Shown piece after piece: positions 8,952-17,872 of a stretch of DNA of 64,000 nucleotides. The stretch's first letter is position 1, and the number at the start of each line of letters is the position of its first letter. The DNA is from Pseudobdellovibrionaceae bacterium. Lineage in GTDB: Bacteria; Bdellovibrionota; Bdellovibrionia; Bdellovibrionales; UBA1609. The stretch covers positions 124,001-188,000 of the forward strand of contig CANEZP010000004.1 of assembly GCA_947444305.1 (NCBI GenBank), in the 5' to 3' direction. The notes under the pieces were generated by a model. It was not told the origin of the DNA. It worked only from the letters and a program-made list of their open reading frames with translations, and did not search any database. The translations under genes and the position numbers were made by a program.

Positions 8952-9218
8952 ATGTTAGAATATGATCGCAAGAAACTCGGTACCTTCCTGAAAGACACCC
9001 GTGAGCAAGCGGATTTCACTCAGGCAGATGTGTCGCAAAAACTCGGCTACACCAGCCCCCAATTCATTTCCAATATTGAACGCGGCATTTCGGTTGTGCC
9101 CTTAAAGACACTGGCGCGTATGGTCGGCCTTTACAAAATCAATCCCGAATCCGTCGTTAAAATCATCCTCGAAAGTCAGCGTAAACTTTTGCGTGAAAAG
9201 TTGATGCGCGGCAAATAA
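8952..9218 (+). CDS. Xre-type helix-turn-helix regulator
   Basis: The 88-residue protein contains one Cro/CI helix-turn-helix (LGTFLKDTREQADFTQADVS ... LGYTSPQFISNIERG ... PLKTLARM), filling almost the whole chain. The ATG at 8952 is chosen because an AAGGA ribosome site lies eight bases upstream; the upstream ATG at 8898 has none. There is no ligand-binding domain. It is divergent from the FlgT-like pair, so it may regulate its own promoter or that pair. Two terminator-like hairpins follow the stop. Confidence 0.85.
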   Translation: MLEYDRKKLGTFLKDTREQADFTQADVSQKLGYTSPQFISNIERGISVVPLKTLARMVGLYKINPESVVKIILESQRKLLREKLMRGK

Positions 9219-9230
9219 GGCCGGGTCCGC

Positions 9231-9250
9231 AAAAGCCCTTTAGGGTTTTT
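9231..9250 (+). terminator. Intrinsic terminator after the Xre gene
   Basis: AAAAGCCCTTTAGGGTTTTT forms a stem (CCC/GGG flanked by AAAA/TTTT with one bulged G) ending in five Ts, 13 bases after the stop. Confidence 0.6.
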
Positions 9251-9265
9251 GACCTTCGGCGTTAA

Positions 9266-9310
9266 TTTTCGCCCGTGTTGATCGCGGGCGAAAACTGATC
9301 TTTCTTTTTT
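9266..9310 (+). terminator. Second hairpin with T-rich tail
   Basis: TTTTCGCCCG (9266-9275) pairs perfectly with CGGGCGAAAA (9285-9294) around a nine-base loop; a T-rich tract (TTTCTTTTTT) follows shortly after. It lies between the Xre gene and the next rightward gene and would stop read-through. Confidence 0.65.
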
Positions 9311-9374
9311 CATCAATGTTAAGCAAAATTTAGATTCGGGTAATCTCCATAAATGTTGCGGTGGGTGGTGCGAG

Positions 9375-9911
9375 ATGAGTGAGCTGGAAGTTTTTCCTCC
9401 TGAACTGGAGGACTTAGCGAGTGAAGTTGGAGAATTCATCTGTTATTGGGGATTTAAAAAAATCCACGGTCGCATTTGGACCCATATCTATTTGGCCGAA
9501 CATGCCTTAGACGCCGGTCAGTTAATGCACCGTCTGAAGGTTTCGAAGGCCCTCATAAGTTTATCCCTCAACGATTTGCTCAAATACGACGTCATTTTAG
9601 AAGCGGGCAAATCAACCCGCGGGACGCAGACCTACCTTCCTAATCCAGACGTACTCGACGTGATTTTAAACGTCCTCCGGCGCCGTGAACGCAAAATGCT
9701 CACTAAGGCGGAGACCAGTCACAAAATGCTGTCTTCTTTAAATGAGGAGAGTCAGCGCCGCGCCCGCCTTCACAAAGAGCGAGTCGTTGCGTTGGGACGC
9801 ATGATTAACCAAGCACAAAATGCTTTAAGTAGCTTGCTTGAGCTCGCGACCGTTGACCTCACCACTTGGGAAGAGATCAACGAAAAACGCGGCGGCCAGC
9901 AAGAGTCTTAA
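9375..9911 (+). CDS. MarR/GbsR-type winged-helix regulator
   Basis: The 178-residue protein has a winged helix at residues about 20-80 (GFKKIHGRIWTHIYLAEHAL, then LKVSKALISLSLNDLLKYDV), which matches the GbsR branch of MarR-like regulators. A long charged helix (residues about 100-160) probably forms the dimer interface. No effector pocket can be named. The gene stands alone between terminators, transcribed toward the leftward epimerase gene. Confidence 0.8.
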   Translation: MSELEVFPPELEDLASEVGEFICYWGFKKIHGRIWTHIYLAEHALDAGQLMHRLKVSKALISLSLNDLLKYDVILEAGKSTRGTQTYLPNPDVLDVILNVLRRRERKMLTKAETSHKMLSSLNEESQRRARLHKERVVALGRMINQAQNALSSLLELATVDLTTWEEINEKRGGQQES

Positions 9912-9936
9912 GACGCCGCATTCTCGGCGTCTTTTC
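9910..9936. terminator. Bidirectional terminator
   Basis: AAGACGCCG (9910-9918) pairs with CGGCGTCTT (9925-9933) around a six-base loop and overlaps the stop codon of the regulator gene. It sits between two convergent genes, with TT after the stem on the plus strand and AAG... reading as CTTAAGACT on the other, so it could serve both. Confidence 0.75.
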
Positions 9937-9944
9937 ATCAGTCA

Positions 9945-10853
9945 CTAGTCCTTCAAAATATCTTCGAGCGCGCCCCGCAATTCCGGGTGCTCGAAATGAA
10001 ATTTCAGATCTTCAAGTTTTTTAGGTACCGCTCGCTGCGAATACACCAGGGCATCGGCCAACTCGCCGTAAAGCAATCGCAGCGCGAACGTCGGCGCCGG
10101 TGGACCGGGCCATCCGCCGATCGCTACACGAATTTCTTCCGTCATGGTGGCGTTGGTGACCGCTTCGGGTGCGATCATGTTGATGGGTCCGCTTAAGCGT
10201 TCATCGGTTAACGCCATGGTAAGGCCATCGATCAAGTCGTCGATGTGAATCCACGTCATCCACTGTTTGCCGTCACCTAACCGGCTCGCGCCTAACTTTT
10301 TAAACAACGGCACAACCTTACCGAGAAAACCCCCGCCCGAACTTAAAACCACTCCGAAACGGGTTTTCACGATACGCGCGGCGGGCATGGTGTCGGCCGC
10401 GGCTTCCCACTCGACGCAAAGTTGCGCGAGAAAGTCTTTACCGGCCTGATCGGCTTCGGTTAACCGGTCGTCTTTGCGGTCACCGTAAAAACCTATGCCC
10501 GAAGCGGAAATAAATATCTTTAGTTTAACGCCGGCTTTATCCAAACCGGCCTTAAGATTCTGCGCGCTCAAAATTCGTGAATCGCGCAGCGCTTTTTTGC
10601 GGGCCTCGGTCCAACGGCTGTCGGCGATGTTTTCACCGGCGAGGTGGATCACGGCTTCGATTCGCTCGAAGGCCTCCGCCGGCGGCGGGCTTTTTTCACC
10701 GTCCCAGGGGTAGATTTTGATTTTTGAGCCGAGCTTTTTGGCGGCCGAATGCGGGTCGCGCGCTAAGACGGTGACGAAATGACCGAAGCGCAGCAATTCC
10801 GGCACAAGTTCCCGGCCGACCAGACCGGTCGCGCCGGTGATAAGAATATTCAT
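9945..10853 (-). CDS. TIGR01777-type NAD(P)-dependent epimerase (SulA-like)
   Basis: The ATG at 10853 gives 302 residues and starts with the Rossmann motif ITGATGLVGRELV. Further family marks are VIHLAGENIADSRW, the SASGIGFYG stretch and the WIHIDDL motif, which together are typical of the TIGR01777 group of extended short-chain dehydrogenases. The substrate of this group is not known to me. Its start overlaps the photolyase stop by ATGA, so it is translationally coupled to phr. Bases upstream of 10853 that stay open belong to the photolyase frame shadow. Confidence 0.9.
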   Translation of the reverse strand: MNILITGATGLVGRELVPELLRFGHFVTVLARDPHSAAKKLGSKIKIYPWDGEKSPPPAEAFERIEAVIHLAGENIADSRWTEARKKALRDSRILSAQNLKAGLDKAGVKLKIFISASGIGFYGDRKDDRLTEADQAGKDFLAQLCVEWEAAADTMPAARIVKTRFGVVLSSGGGFLGKVVPLFKKLGASRLGDGKQWMTWIHIDDLIDGLTMALTDERLSGPINMIAPEAVTNATMTEEIRVAIGGWPGPPAPTFALRLLYGELADALVYSQRAVPKKLEDLKFHFEHPELRGALEDILKD

Positions 10854-12178
10854 ATTTTCCTCGTTTTGAATTTCTCGTAAGCGACGAGCGCCCGGCGGCG
10901 GGCGGCCTCGTGATCGACCATGGGTTCGGGATAGCGGCTGGAGTCTACTTCGGGCACCCAGCGTTTGATGTATTCTTGGGCTTTGTCGAATCGTTTCGTT
11001 TGGGCTGCGGGACTGAAAATCCTGAAGTACGGCGCGGCGTCGACGCCGCAACCGGCGACCCACTGCCAATTACCCACGTTCGAAGACAAATCGAAATCGT
11101 AAAGTTTAGCGGCGAAATAACGCTCGCCTAATTTCCAATTCAGCAAAAGATGTTTACACAAAAAGCTGCCCACGATCATGCGCGCGCGGTTATGCATAAA
11201 GCCGGTCTCGTTCAGCTCGCGCATGCCGGCGTCGACGATGGGGTAACCCGTCTGGCCTTCTTGCCACCGTTTCAAATCGGCGGCGTTCTCGCGGTAAGGG
11301 AACTTTTTAAATTTTTCGTCAAACGGTTCATTCACGGTGTGCGGAAAGTGAAAGAGGATCGCGCTAAAAAACTCGCGCCATACGAGTTCCTTAAGCCAGA
11401 CCTCAGAATGCTTGTGCGCCAAGCGCGCGGCCGCGCGAACCGATTCGGTCCCGAAGCGCAGGTGCAAACCGATCTTCGTGGTCGCATCGAGGGCCATAAA
11501 ATTGCGGCGATCGGCGTACGGCGTGATGACGCTATGGTGAATCCGCAGCGCGGGCACGGGAATCGGCGAAGGCCAAAAGCCAAGTTCTTTAAGTGAGGGA
11601 ACGGGGTGCTGCGCGCCCGTGGGCTTGCCGCCGGTGCCGGAATGCTCGCGCAGCAGTTTGGCCGACGGATACGACGGCAATTTTTCGGTGGTGAATTTCG
11701 CCAGCCAACGCTTCGCGAACGGCGTGTACACCTTGTAGGGCGTGCCGTCGTCTTTCGTGATGTCCGTTTTACCGAAGATCACGTGATCTTTAAACGTGCG
11801 GAACTCGGCACCGTGGCGCTTCGCTACGGCGGCGATCTTTTCGTCACGCGTGATCGCGTAGGGTTCGTAATCTTCGTTGGCGTAGACCGCAGAAACCTTA
11901 TGTTTCTCAAAAAGCTGTTCGAAGATTTTCAACGGTTTGCCGTGAAAAACTTGAAGCTGCGAATGGTGAGTTTTGAATTCCTCGGCGAGTTTTTCAACCG
12001 CGCCGTGCAGGAACGTGACCCTCGAGTCATCCTGCTCGAGGGAATTTAGGATATCGCTGTCGAAAATAAAAATCGGTAATACTTGCGAATGAGATTTGAG
12101 CGCCTCGGCCAATCCGTGATTGTCGTCTATTCTTAAATCACGGCGAAACCAAAAAATAATCACGGGCGATGAGCTCAT
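10850..12178 (-). CDS. phr: Deoxyribodipyrimidine photolyase
   Basis: The 442-residue flavoprotein repairs UV-induced pyrimidine dimers with blue light. The N-terminal antenna domain begins WFRRDLRIDDNHGL. The FAD domain shows VWRE, TGYPIVDAGMREL, GFMHNRARM and NWQWVAGCGVDAAPYFRIF, all strongly conserved in class I CPD photolyases; a DASH-type RNA/ssDNA enzyme would differ here. It is the first gene of a two-gene operon with the epimerase. Confidence 0.94.
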   Translation of the reverse strand: MSSSPVIIFWFRRDLRIDDNHGLAEALKSHSQVLPIFIFDSDILNSLEQDDSRVTFLHGAVEKLAEEFKTHHSQLQVFHGKPLKIFEQLFEKHKVSAVYANEDYEPYAITRDEKIAAVAKRHGAEFRTFKDHVIFGKTDITKDDGTPYKVYTPFAKRWLAKFTTEKLPSYPSAKLLREHSGTGGKPTGAQHPVPSLKELGFWPSPIPVPALRIHHSVITPYADRRNFMALDATTKIGLHLRFGTESVRAAARLAHKHSEVWLKELVWREFFSAILFHFPHTVNEPFDEKFKKFPYRENAADLKRWQEGQTGYPIVDAGMRELNETGFMHNRARMIVGSFLCKHLLLNWKLGERYFAAKLYDFDLSSNVGNWQWVAGCGVDAAPYFRIFSPAAQTKRFDKAQEYIKRWVPEVDSSRYPEPMVDHEAARRRALVAYEKFKTRKI

Positions 12179-12231
12179 CGCCCATGACTATCCGGTATCG
12201 GTATGGAGTCAAGTCTGCCTTTAGACGGAGA

Positions 12232-12486
12232 TTAAAACGTCGGCGGCTGCAGGCGCTTCTCAATCTCTTGTTGCAGGTCGATGCCCAATACCTTCAACAC
12301 ATTGACGAGATCCGAGGCGCGAATCTCACTTCTTCCGCGGAAGAAACGATTCACCGAAATGCGAGAAATCTCGCAGTCCAGCGCGATGCGCGTTTGCTTC
12401 ACTTTCATGCGGTTTGCTAACTGGGCTACCCTTAACCCAATTTGCTTTTCGGTCGCTTCGTTCGTCGTGACGATTGCTTCTTCCAT
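12232..12486 (-). CDS. Small Xre-type regulator
   Basis: The 84-residue protein is mainly one helix-turn-helix (RMKVKQTRIALDCEISRISV NRFF region, residues about 25-60) with a leucine-rich tail. Two ATGs are possible; the one at 12486 has the GGGGG ribosome site eight bases away, while the ATG at 12492 is only two bases from it. A perfect 7-7-7 dyad lies 35 bp upstream and may be its operator. It is leftward, downstream of dnaE. Confidence 0.8.
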   Translation of the reverse strand: MEEAIVTTNEATEKQIGLRVAQLANRMKVKQTRIALDCEISRISVNRFFRGRSEIRASDLVNVLKVLGIDLQQEIEKRLQPPTF

Positions 12487-12520
12487 ACCCATTTCCCCCT
12501 TTGATAAAGCAACTTTTTGC

Positions 12521-12541
12521 CTGGTGTTGTCGTGACACCAG
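12521..12541. promoter_or_regulatory. Perfect dyad, candidate operator
   Basis: CTGGTGT (12521-12527) and ACACCAG (12535-12541) are exact inverted repeats separated by seven bases. The site is in the promoter-proximal region of the small Xre gene, which suggests autoregulation. No assay or second copy in this window supports it. Confidence 0.45.
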
Positions 12542-12668
12542 AACCGTTGCTGTAAAGGAAGAGGAGCAAGTCGCGTACCATGGGAAGTGGTGTTAATTAG
12601 GCTCTACATGACAGATCTTAAATTCGCGGCGAGCACCAGGAAGGTCGCCGTCTTCAGTATTAAATTCG

Positions 12669-15600
12669 TTAATGCAATCCCATAGGAATACCTAGGCGCA
12701 AAAGGCCATCAAGCGCATCGCTCGAAGCGCGAATACCTTTGAAATCCTTAATCTCCAACTCGACCGTCGCTTGCGGAAGGTGCAGTCGCAGCGTCAACGC
12801 GGCCTCTCCCGGATGTTTTTCCATCCATTGGCGCAGCGCCGCCATTTTCTCACCCATCTCCGGTTTGACGTCGAGGGTGATTTTTTTGATCTGCTTGAAA
12901 AGGTCGTCGGCGGCACGAAGTTGTTCGGTAATGATCTTGATCCCGCCGTCTTCCTTCTCGAGAATTCCGCTAACCAAGATCGGCGCGTCGGATTTGAGCA
13001 CCCGCTCGCCCGTCGCGAACGTATCCGGAAAAACGATCATCTCGAGGTTCCCGGTGCCGTCTTCGAAGCGCACGAAAGCCATGCGCGTGCCTTTCTTCGT
13101 GATGATCTCGCGGCAAGTAGCGACCATGCCGAGCAGGTGAATCTTTGCTTTGTGCTCAAGCTTATGGAGGTTCTCGATCGTTTGCGCGCCCCAAACCTTG
13201 CCCACGACTTCGAGGCCGCGGAGCGGATGATCGGTCAGGTAAAAGCCTAAGACTTCTTTTTCGAAACTGAGCGTCAGGGCGCGTGTCCAAGCTTCAAGCC
13301 GGTCCATTTTCACGCGATTGTCTTCGGCCAGGGCCTCGCCGCCGAGGTCGAACAATGAAGTTTGCCCGGCCTCTTTTTCACGGCGGGTGCCGTCGGCACG
13401 TTCGATAAATTTCGGGAAACCGGTGATCAATTCATTGCGGTTGTAACCGAAATTGTCGAACGCTCCCGCTTTTATCAAAGCTTCGATCGCCTTTTTATTC
13501 ACGCGCTTGAGATCAACTTCTTCAAAAAACTGTTCGAGATTTTTGAACTTGCCGCCGAGGCGGACGCGAGCTTCGACGATCGACTGCACGGCACCCTCAC
13601 CCACGCCCTTGATCGCGCCGAGCGAGAACAAGATCTTTTCGCCTTCAACGGCGAACTTGTATTCCGAGTGATTGACGTGCGGCGGGACAATCTCGAGCTT
13701 CGCGGTCTGCGCGTCTTTAACGTACTTAACGATCTTGTCGGTATCGCTCATCTCCGTCGAGAGCAAGGCGGCGTAGAATTCGACGGGATAGTAGTTTTTG
13801 AGCCAAGCGGTTTGCGCCTGCACCACGCAGTAGGCGGCGGCGTGCGATTTGTTGAAACCGTAATCGGCGAATTTGTACATGAGCTCGAAGACTTCTTCGG
13901 CTTTCTTTTGGTCGAAGCCTTTGACCTTCGCGCCCGCCAAGAACTTGATGCGGTGCTGGTCCATCTCGGCTTTGATCTTCTTACCCATCGCGCGACGGAG
14001 CATGTCGGCTTCACCGAGTGAATAACCCGCGATGATCGAAGAGATCCCCATAACCTGTTCTTGGTAGACGATGATCCCGTAAGTCTCGGCCAGAATCTGT
14101 TCGAGCTCTTTAAACGCGAATTCTACTTTTTGTTCGCCGTGTTTCCGCGCGGCGAATTCCGGGATCATCGCCATCGGACCCGGACGGTAAAGCGCGTTGA
14201 TCGCGGTGATGTCGGTGAAACCGGTCGGCTTGATCTGCCGCACGGCTTGCGTGTAACCCTCACCCTCGGCCTGAAATATCCCGGCCGTATTCCCTGCGCA
14301 CATGATCGAGTAGATGCCCGGATCAAAGAGCGAGATATCATGCACGGTTAATTTTTTTCCGCGATTGCGCTCGATCAAATCGAACGCTTCTTGAATATGC
14401 GTGAGCGTCTTTAAGCCTAGAAAGTCGAATTTGATCAAGCCGATCTTCTCGGCGTGCTTCATGTCGTACTGAACGACGTTCTCGCCCTCGGCCCCGCGGT
14501 AAAGCGGCGCGTGATCCATGATGTTGCCGTCGGCGATGACGACGCCCGCCGCGTGGATACCCGCGTGGCGAACGAGACCTTCGATTTTTTGCGCGAGGTC
14601 CATCAGAGTGTTGATCTTAGGATCGGTCTCCATCAGATCGCGCAGCCGCGGTTCGGTCTCGATCGCGTCTTTAAGATTGATGCCTAATTTTTCGGGCACG
14701 AGTTTCGATACGACGTCGACGTCCGCGAAGGTCATGCCCATCACGCGGCCCACGTCACGGATCGCGGCGCGCGCCTGCAGGCGACCGTAGGTGATAATCT
14801 GCGAAACGCTTTGGCGCCCGTATTTTTGCGTGACGTAATCGATCACGCGGCCGCGGTGTTCTTGGCAAAAATCGATATCGAAATCGGGCATGCTGATACG
14901 TTCGGGGTTAAGAAACCGCTCGAACAGCAAGTTGTAAGGCATGGGATCAAGATCGGTAATTCTTAAACTGAAGGCGACGAGCGAGCCCGCCCCCGAACCC
15001 CGGCCCGGCCCGACCGGAATCCCCTGCTCTTTCGCCCACCCGATAAAATCTTGGACGATCAAAAAGTAACCGTTGAAACCCATCTTACCGATGACGCCCA
15101 ACTCGAAATCGAGCCGCTCGTAGTACATGGGCTTATTCGCTTCGGGCACGGCTTCGTTCCGGTTCGCGGCCTCTTCGAACCGGTGCGCGAGCCCGTCCAA
15201 GCTCAAGCGGCGGATCTCTTGCTCGACGGTCAAACCTTCGGTCGTCGGGTACGAAGGCAAGTGGTAGATCGGCGCGCCCTTCGCGTCCTTCAGATTGAAC
15301 TTAACGTCGCAGCGTTCGGCCACTTCGAGCGTGTTGTCGCAGGCTTGCGGCAAATCACGGAAGAGCTTTCGCATCTCGTCCGGGCCTTTAAAATAAAACT
15401 GATCGCTGCCCAGGCGGAAGCGCTGCTCGTCCTGCAAAGTTTTGTTCGTGCCGATGCAGATCAAAACTTCCTGCGCGAGCTGATCTTCTTTCGAAATATA
15501 ATGGATGTCGTTCGACGCGATGAGCTTCACGCCGGATTTCTCGCTCGCTTCGAGCAAGAATTGGTTTACGCCGTCCCAAGCTTTCACGCCGGGCCGGTTC

Positions 15601-16151
15601 AACTCAAGGTAGAATCGGTCGCCGTAGATTTTTTTGAAGACTTCGATTTTTTCCAGCGCCGCTTCGGGACCTTTGTTTTGGAGCGTCCACGGAATTTCGC
15701 CCATGAGACCACCGCTCATGGCCAAAATATTTTCGCTGTTCGCGGCCAAAGTTTCGTAATCGATGCGCGGGCGGTAGTAGAAACCCTCTTGGTAACCGAT
15801 CGAACTCAAACGGCAGAGCGTTTGGTAGCCGGCATAATTTTGCGCGAGCAAAACCAAACGGCGGGTCGGTTGGCTGGCGGCCTCTTTGTCTTCGCCCTTG
15901 ACGAGTCTTGATTTGGGCGCGATGAAAACTTCGAGGCCCACGAGCGGTTTCACGCCCGCATCTTTGCACGCGAAATAAAATTCGATCGCGCCGAACATAT
16001 TGCCGTAATCCGTTAGCGCAACCGCGGGCATCCCGAAGGCGGCGGCTTTTTTAGCGATGTCTTTGGCGCGGCAAGTGGCCTCGAGCAGCGAGTACTGCGA
16101 GTGCACGTGCAAATGAACGAATTGAGATACGGGCGTTATGATTTCCGACAT
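12669..16151 (-). CDS. dnaE: DNA polymerase III alpha subunit
   Basis: The 1160-residue replicative polymerase has the usual length and order of DnaE: an N-terminal PHP domain (HLHVHSQYSLLEA), the polymerase core with GRGSGAGSLVAF and the metal-binding aspartates in PDFDIDFCQ (around residue 420), the YQEQVM and RRAMGKK motifs, a helix-hairpin-helix region, and an OB fold (IHLLGMVATCREI) near residue 1000. It lies 48 bp downstream of guaA on the same strand, so a shared transcript is likely. Confidence 0.98.
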   Translation of the reverse strand: MSEIITPVSQFVHLHVHSQYSLLEATCRAKDIAKKAAAFGMPAVALTDYGNMFGAIEFYFACKDAGVKPLVGLEVFIAPKSRLVKGEDKEAASQPTRRLVLLAQNYAGYQTLCRLSSIGYQEGFYYRPRIDYETLAANSENILAMSGGLMGEIPWTLQNKGPEAALEKIEVFKKIYGDRFYLELNRPGVKAWDGVNQFLLEASEKSGVKLIASNDIHYISKEDQLAQEVLICIGTNKTLQDEQRFRLGSDQFYFKGPDEMRKLFRDLPQACDNTLEVAERCDVKFNLKDAKGAPIYHLPSYPTTEGLTVEQEIRRLSLDGLAHRFEEAANRNEAVPEANKPMYYERLDFELGVIGKMGFNGYFLIVQDFIGWAKEQGIPVGPGRGSGAGSLVAFSLRITDLDPMPYNLLFERFLNPERISMPDFDIDFCQEHRGRVIDYVTQKYGRQSVSQIITYGRLQARAAIRDVGRVMGMTFADVDVVSKLVPEKLGINLKDAIETEPRLRDLMETDPKINTLMDLAQKIEGLVRHAGIHAAGVVIADGNIMDHAPLYRGAEGENVVQYDMKHAEKIGLIKFDFLGLKTLTHIQEAFDLIERNRGKKLTVHDISLFDPGIYSIMCAGNTAGIFQAEGEGYTQAVRQIKPTGFTDITAINALYRPGPMAMIPEFAARKHGEQKVEFAFKELEQILAETYGIIVYQEQVMGISSIIAGYSLGEADMLRRAMGKKIKAEMDQHRIKFLAGAKVKGFDQKKAEEVFELMYKFADYGFNKSHAAAYCVVQAQTAWLKNYYPVEFYAALLSTEMSDTDKIVKYVKDAQTAKLEIVPPHVNHSEYKFAVEGEKILFSLGAIKGVGEGAVQSIVEARVRLGGKFKNLEQFFEEVDLKRVNKKAIEALIKAGAFDNFGYNRNELITGFPKFIERADGTRREKEAGQTSLFDLGGEALAEDNRVKMDRLEAWTRALTLSFEKEVLGFYLTDHPLRGLEVVGKVWGAQTIENLHKLEHKAKIHLLGMVATCREIITKKGTRMAFVRFEDGTGNLEMIVFPDTFATGERVLKSDAPILVSGILEKEDGGIKIITEQLRAADDLFKQIKKITLDVKPEMGEKMAALRQWMEKHPGEAALTLRLHLPQATVELEIKDFKGIRASSDALDGLLRLGIPMGLH

Positions 16152-16199
16152 GATTTAGAAAACTCTAGCACGGAATCCGAAACCCGCAACGCCCAACCC

Positions 16200-17723
16200 T
16201 TATTCCCATTCGATGGTGCCGGGCGGCTTACTGGTCACGTCGTAAACCACGCGGTTTACGCCCCGCACTTCGTTGGTAATCCGGTTGGAAACGTGTGCCA
16301 TAAATTGAGGATCGAAGGGATACCAATCCGCCGTCATACCGTCGGAACTGGTCACCGCCCTAAGCGCCACGACTTTATCGTAGGTACGGTTGTCACCTTG
16401 GACTCCCACCGTCTTGACCGGCAACAGCACGCAGAAGGCCTGCCAGATTTTATCGTACAGATTATTTTTCTCAAGCTCGCCGATGTAGATGGCGTCGACT
16501 TCTTTTAAGATATGAAGATCTTCTTCATTGATCGGCCCGATCAAACGGATCGCGAGACCCGGCCCAGGGAAAGGATGCCGCCACAAAAACTTCGGCGGAA
16601 TTCCGAGATCGGCGCCGATTTTACGAACCTCGTCTTTAAATAATTCGCGCAAAGGCTCGATTAATTTCAGACCCAGATCTTTCGGCAGCCCACCGACATT
16701 GTGGTGAGATTTAATCGTGACGCTGGTCCCGCGCGGCGAAACCGATTCGATCACGTCGGGATAAAGCGTGCCCTGCGCGAGCCATTGGCAATCCCCGACT
16801 TGCTTAAACGCTTTTTTGAAAACCGTGATGAACTCACGGCCGATGATTTTGCGCTTTGTTTCGGGATCTTCGACGCCGTTTAAATGCGACATAAAATCTT
16901 TGCGCGCATCAACGCCGAGCACGTTCAAATTCAATTCTTTATAAAGCGTCTGCACATTTTCGAATTCGTTTTTGCGCAGCAATCCGTTGTCGACGAAAAC
17001 GCACTTCACCTGATCGGGCCCGAGCGCCCGGGTGAGCAACGTGGCGGTGACGGTCGAATCCACGCCGCCGCTGAGCGCGCACAACACCTGCTCGTTGCCG
17101 ACGCGCGTTTTGATGTCGTGCAAGAGATGCTCGGTGATCAAATGCGGTGACCAATTTTCTTTGGCTTTACAGAAATCAAAAAGAAAGCTGCGCACGAAAT
17201 CAACGCCGCCTTCGGTGTGCGCCACCTCGGGGTGAAACTGCACCGCCCAAAATCTTTCGCCCGCCATTGCCGCCGGATGATCGCTGCCGCTGGTCGCGAC
17301 GATCCGCGCGCCCGGGGGTGCCTTCGTGATCACGTCGCCGTGACTCATCCATACCTTTTGCGACTGGGGCCAAGGACCTAGATTCTCGCTCCAATTCACT
17401 TGGTTAAATCCGTATTCACGCTTCGCCGCTCGCTCTACTTTGCCGCCGAGTTTTTCGGCGAGGAGCTGCATGCCGTAGCAAATACCGAGCACCGGCGCTA
17501 ACTCCATCAGCTCTTTCACGTCACGAAGGGGTGCCTGCGGATCGTCCACGCTGTTCGGGCCGCCGGACAAAATGATGGCGACGGGTTTACGTTTTTTAAT
17601 CTCCGTAAGCGGCGTATCGAACAGCATGAGCTCGGAAAATACGCCGAGCTCGCGGCAACGCCGGGCGATCAATTGAGTGTACTGGGACCCGAAATCGAGA
17701 ATTACTACGCCATTTTCAACCAT
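16200..17723 (-). CDS. guaA: GMP synthase (glutamine-hydrolysing)
   Basis: The 507-residue enzyme converts XMP to GMP with glutamine and ATP, the last step of guanine nucleotide synthesis. The N-terminal class I amidotransferase domain shows ILDFGSQYTQLIARR, the nucleophile cysteine in GICYGMQ, and HPEVAHTE. The synthetase domain has the P-loop SGGVDSTV, and the protein ends with DVTSKPPGTIEWE as in the family. The partner enzyme guaB lies 1.1 kb away on the same strand, upstream but separated by an opposing regulator gene. Confidence 0.98.
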   Translation of the reverse strand: MVENGVVILDFGSQYTQLIARRCRELGVFSELMLFDTPLTEIKKRKPVAIILSGGPNSVDDPQAPLRDVKELMELAPVLGICYGMQLLAEKLGGKVERAAKREYGFNQVNWSENLGPWPQSQKVWMSHGDVITKAPPGARIVATSGSDHPAAMAGERFWAVQFHPEVAHTEGGVDFVRSFLFDFCKAKENWSPHLITEHLLHDIKTRVGNEQVLCALSGGVDSTVTATLLTRALGPDQVKCVFVDNGLLRKNEFENVQTLYKELNLNVLGVDARKDFMSHLNGVEDPETKRKIIGREFITVFKKAFKQVGDCQWLAQGTLYPDVIESVSPRGTSVTIKSHHNVGGLPKDLGLKLIEPLRELFKDEVRKIGADLGIPPKFLWRHPFPGPGLAIRLIGPINEEDLHILKEVDAIYIGELEKNNLYDKIWQAFCVLLPVKTVGVQGDNRTYDKVVALRAVTSSDGMTADWYPFDPQFMAHVSNRITNEVRGVNRVVYDVTSKPPGTIEWE

Positions 17724-17758
17724 GCGCGGACCTTACGAAATCAGGGCCGGAGAGTCCA

Positions 17759-17822
17759 TAAAAACGTCGGCGAAAAGCCGTTAAAGGGCACCGCTCCCCT
17801 CGTAAAATCGAGGGCGCGGTGG
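17759..17822 (-). promoter_or_regulatory. Structured guaA leader with terminator-like hairpin
   Basis: On the minus strand a 12-bp stem (17789-17802 with 17809-17821, a small internal bulge) is followed by a short CGGC/GCCG hairpin (17768-17780) and then ACGTTTTT, the form of a weak intrinsic terminator about 40 bp before the guaA ATG. This would suit attenuation of guaA. It may equally belong to the leader of the rightward regulator at 17873. No known riboswitch core is evident to me. Confidence 0.4.
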
Positions 17823-17872
17823 TCCCGGCCTTGCTCTAGTCAGCTCTCGCACAAGAAAAATCGGAGAACGGA

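Noticed and set aside
10854-11069. N-terminal extension of the epimerase
   Set aside because: It is the alternative frame of phr; the Rossmann motif begins right at the ATG 10853.
13362-15911. Long plus-strand frames opposite dnaE
   Set aside because: They are antisense shadows caused by GC-rich codon use in dnaE and show no family features.
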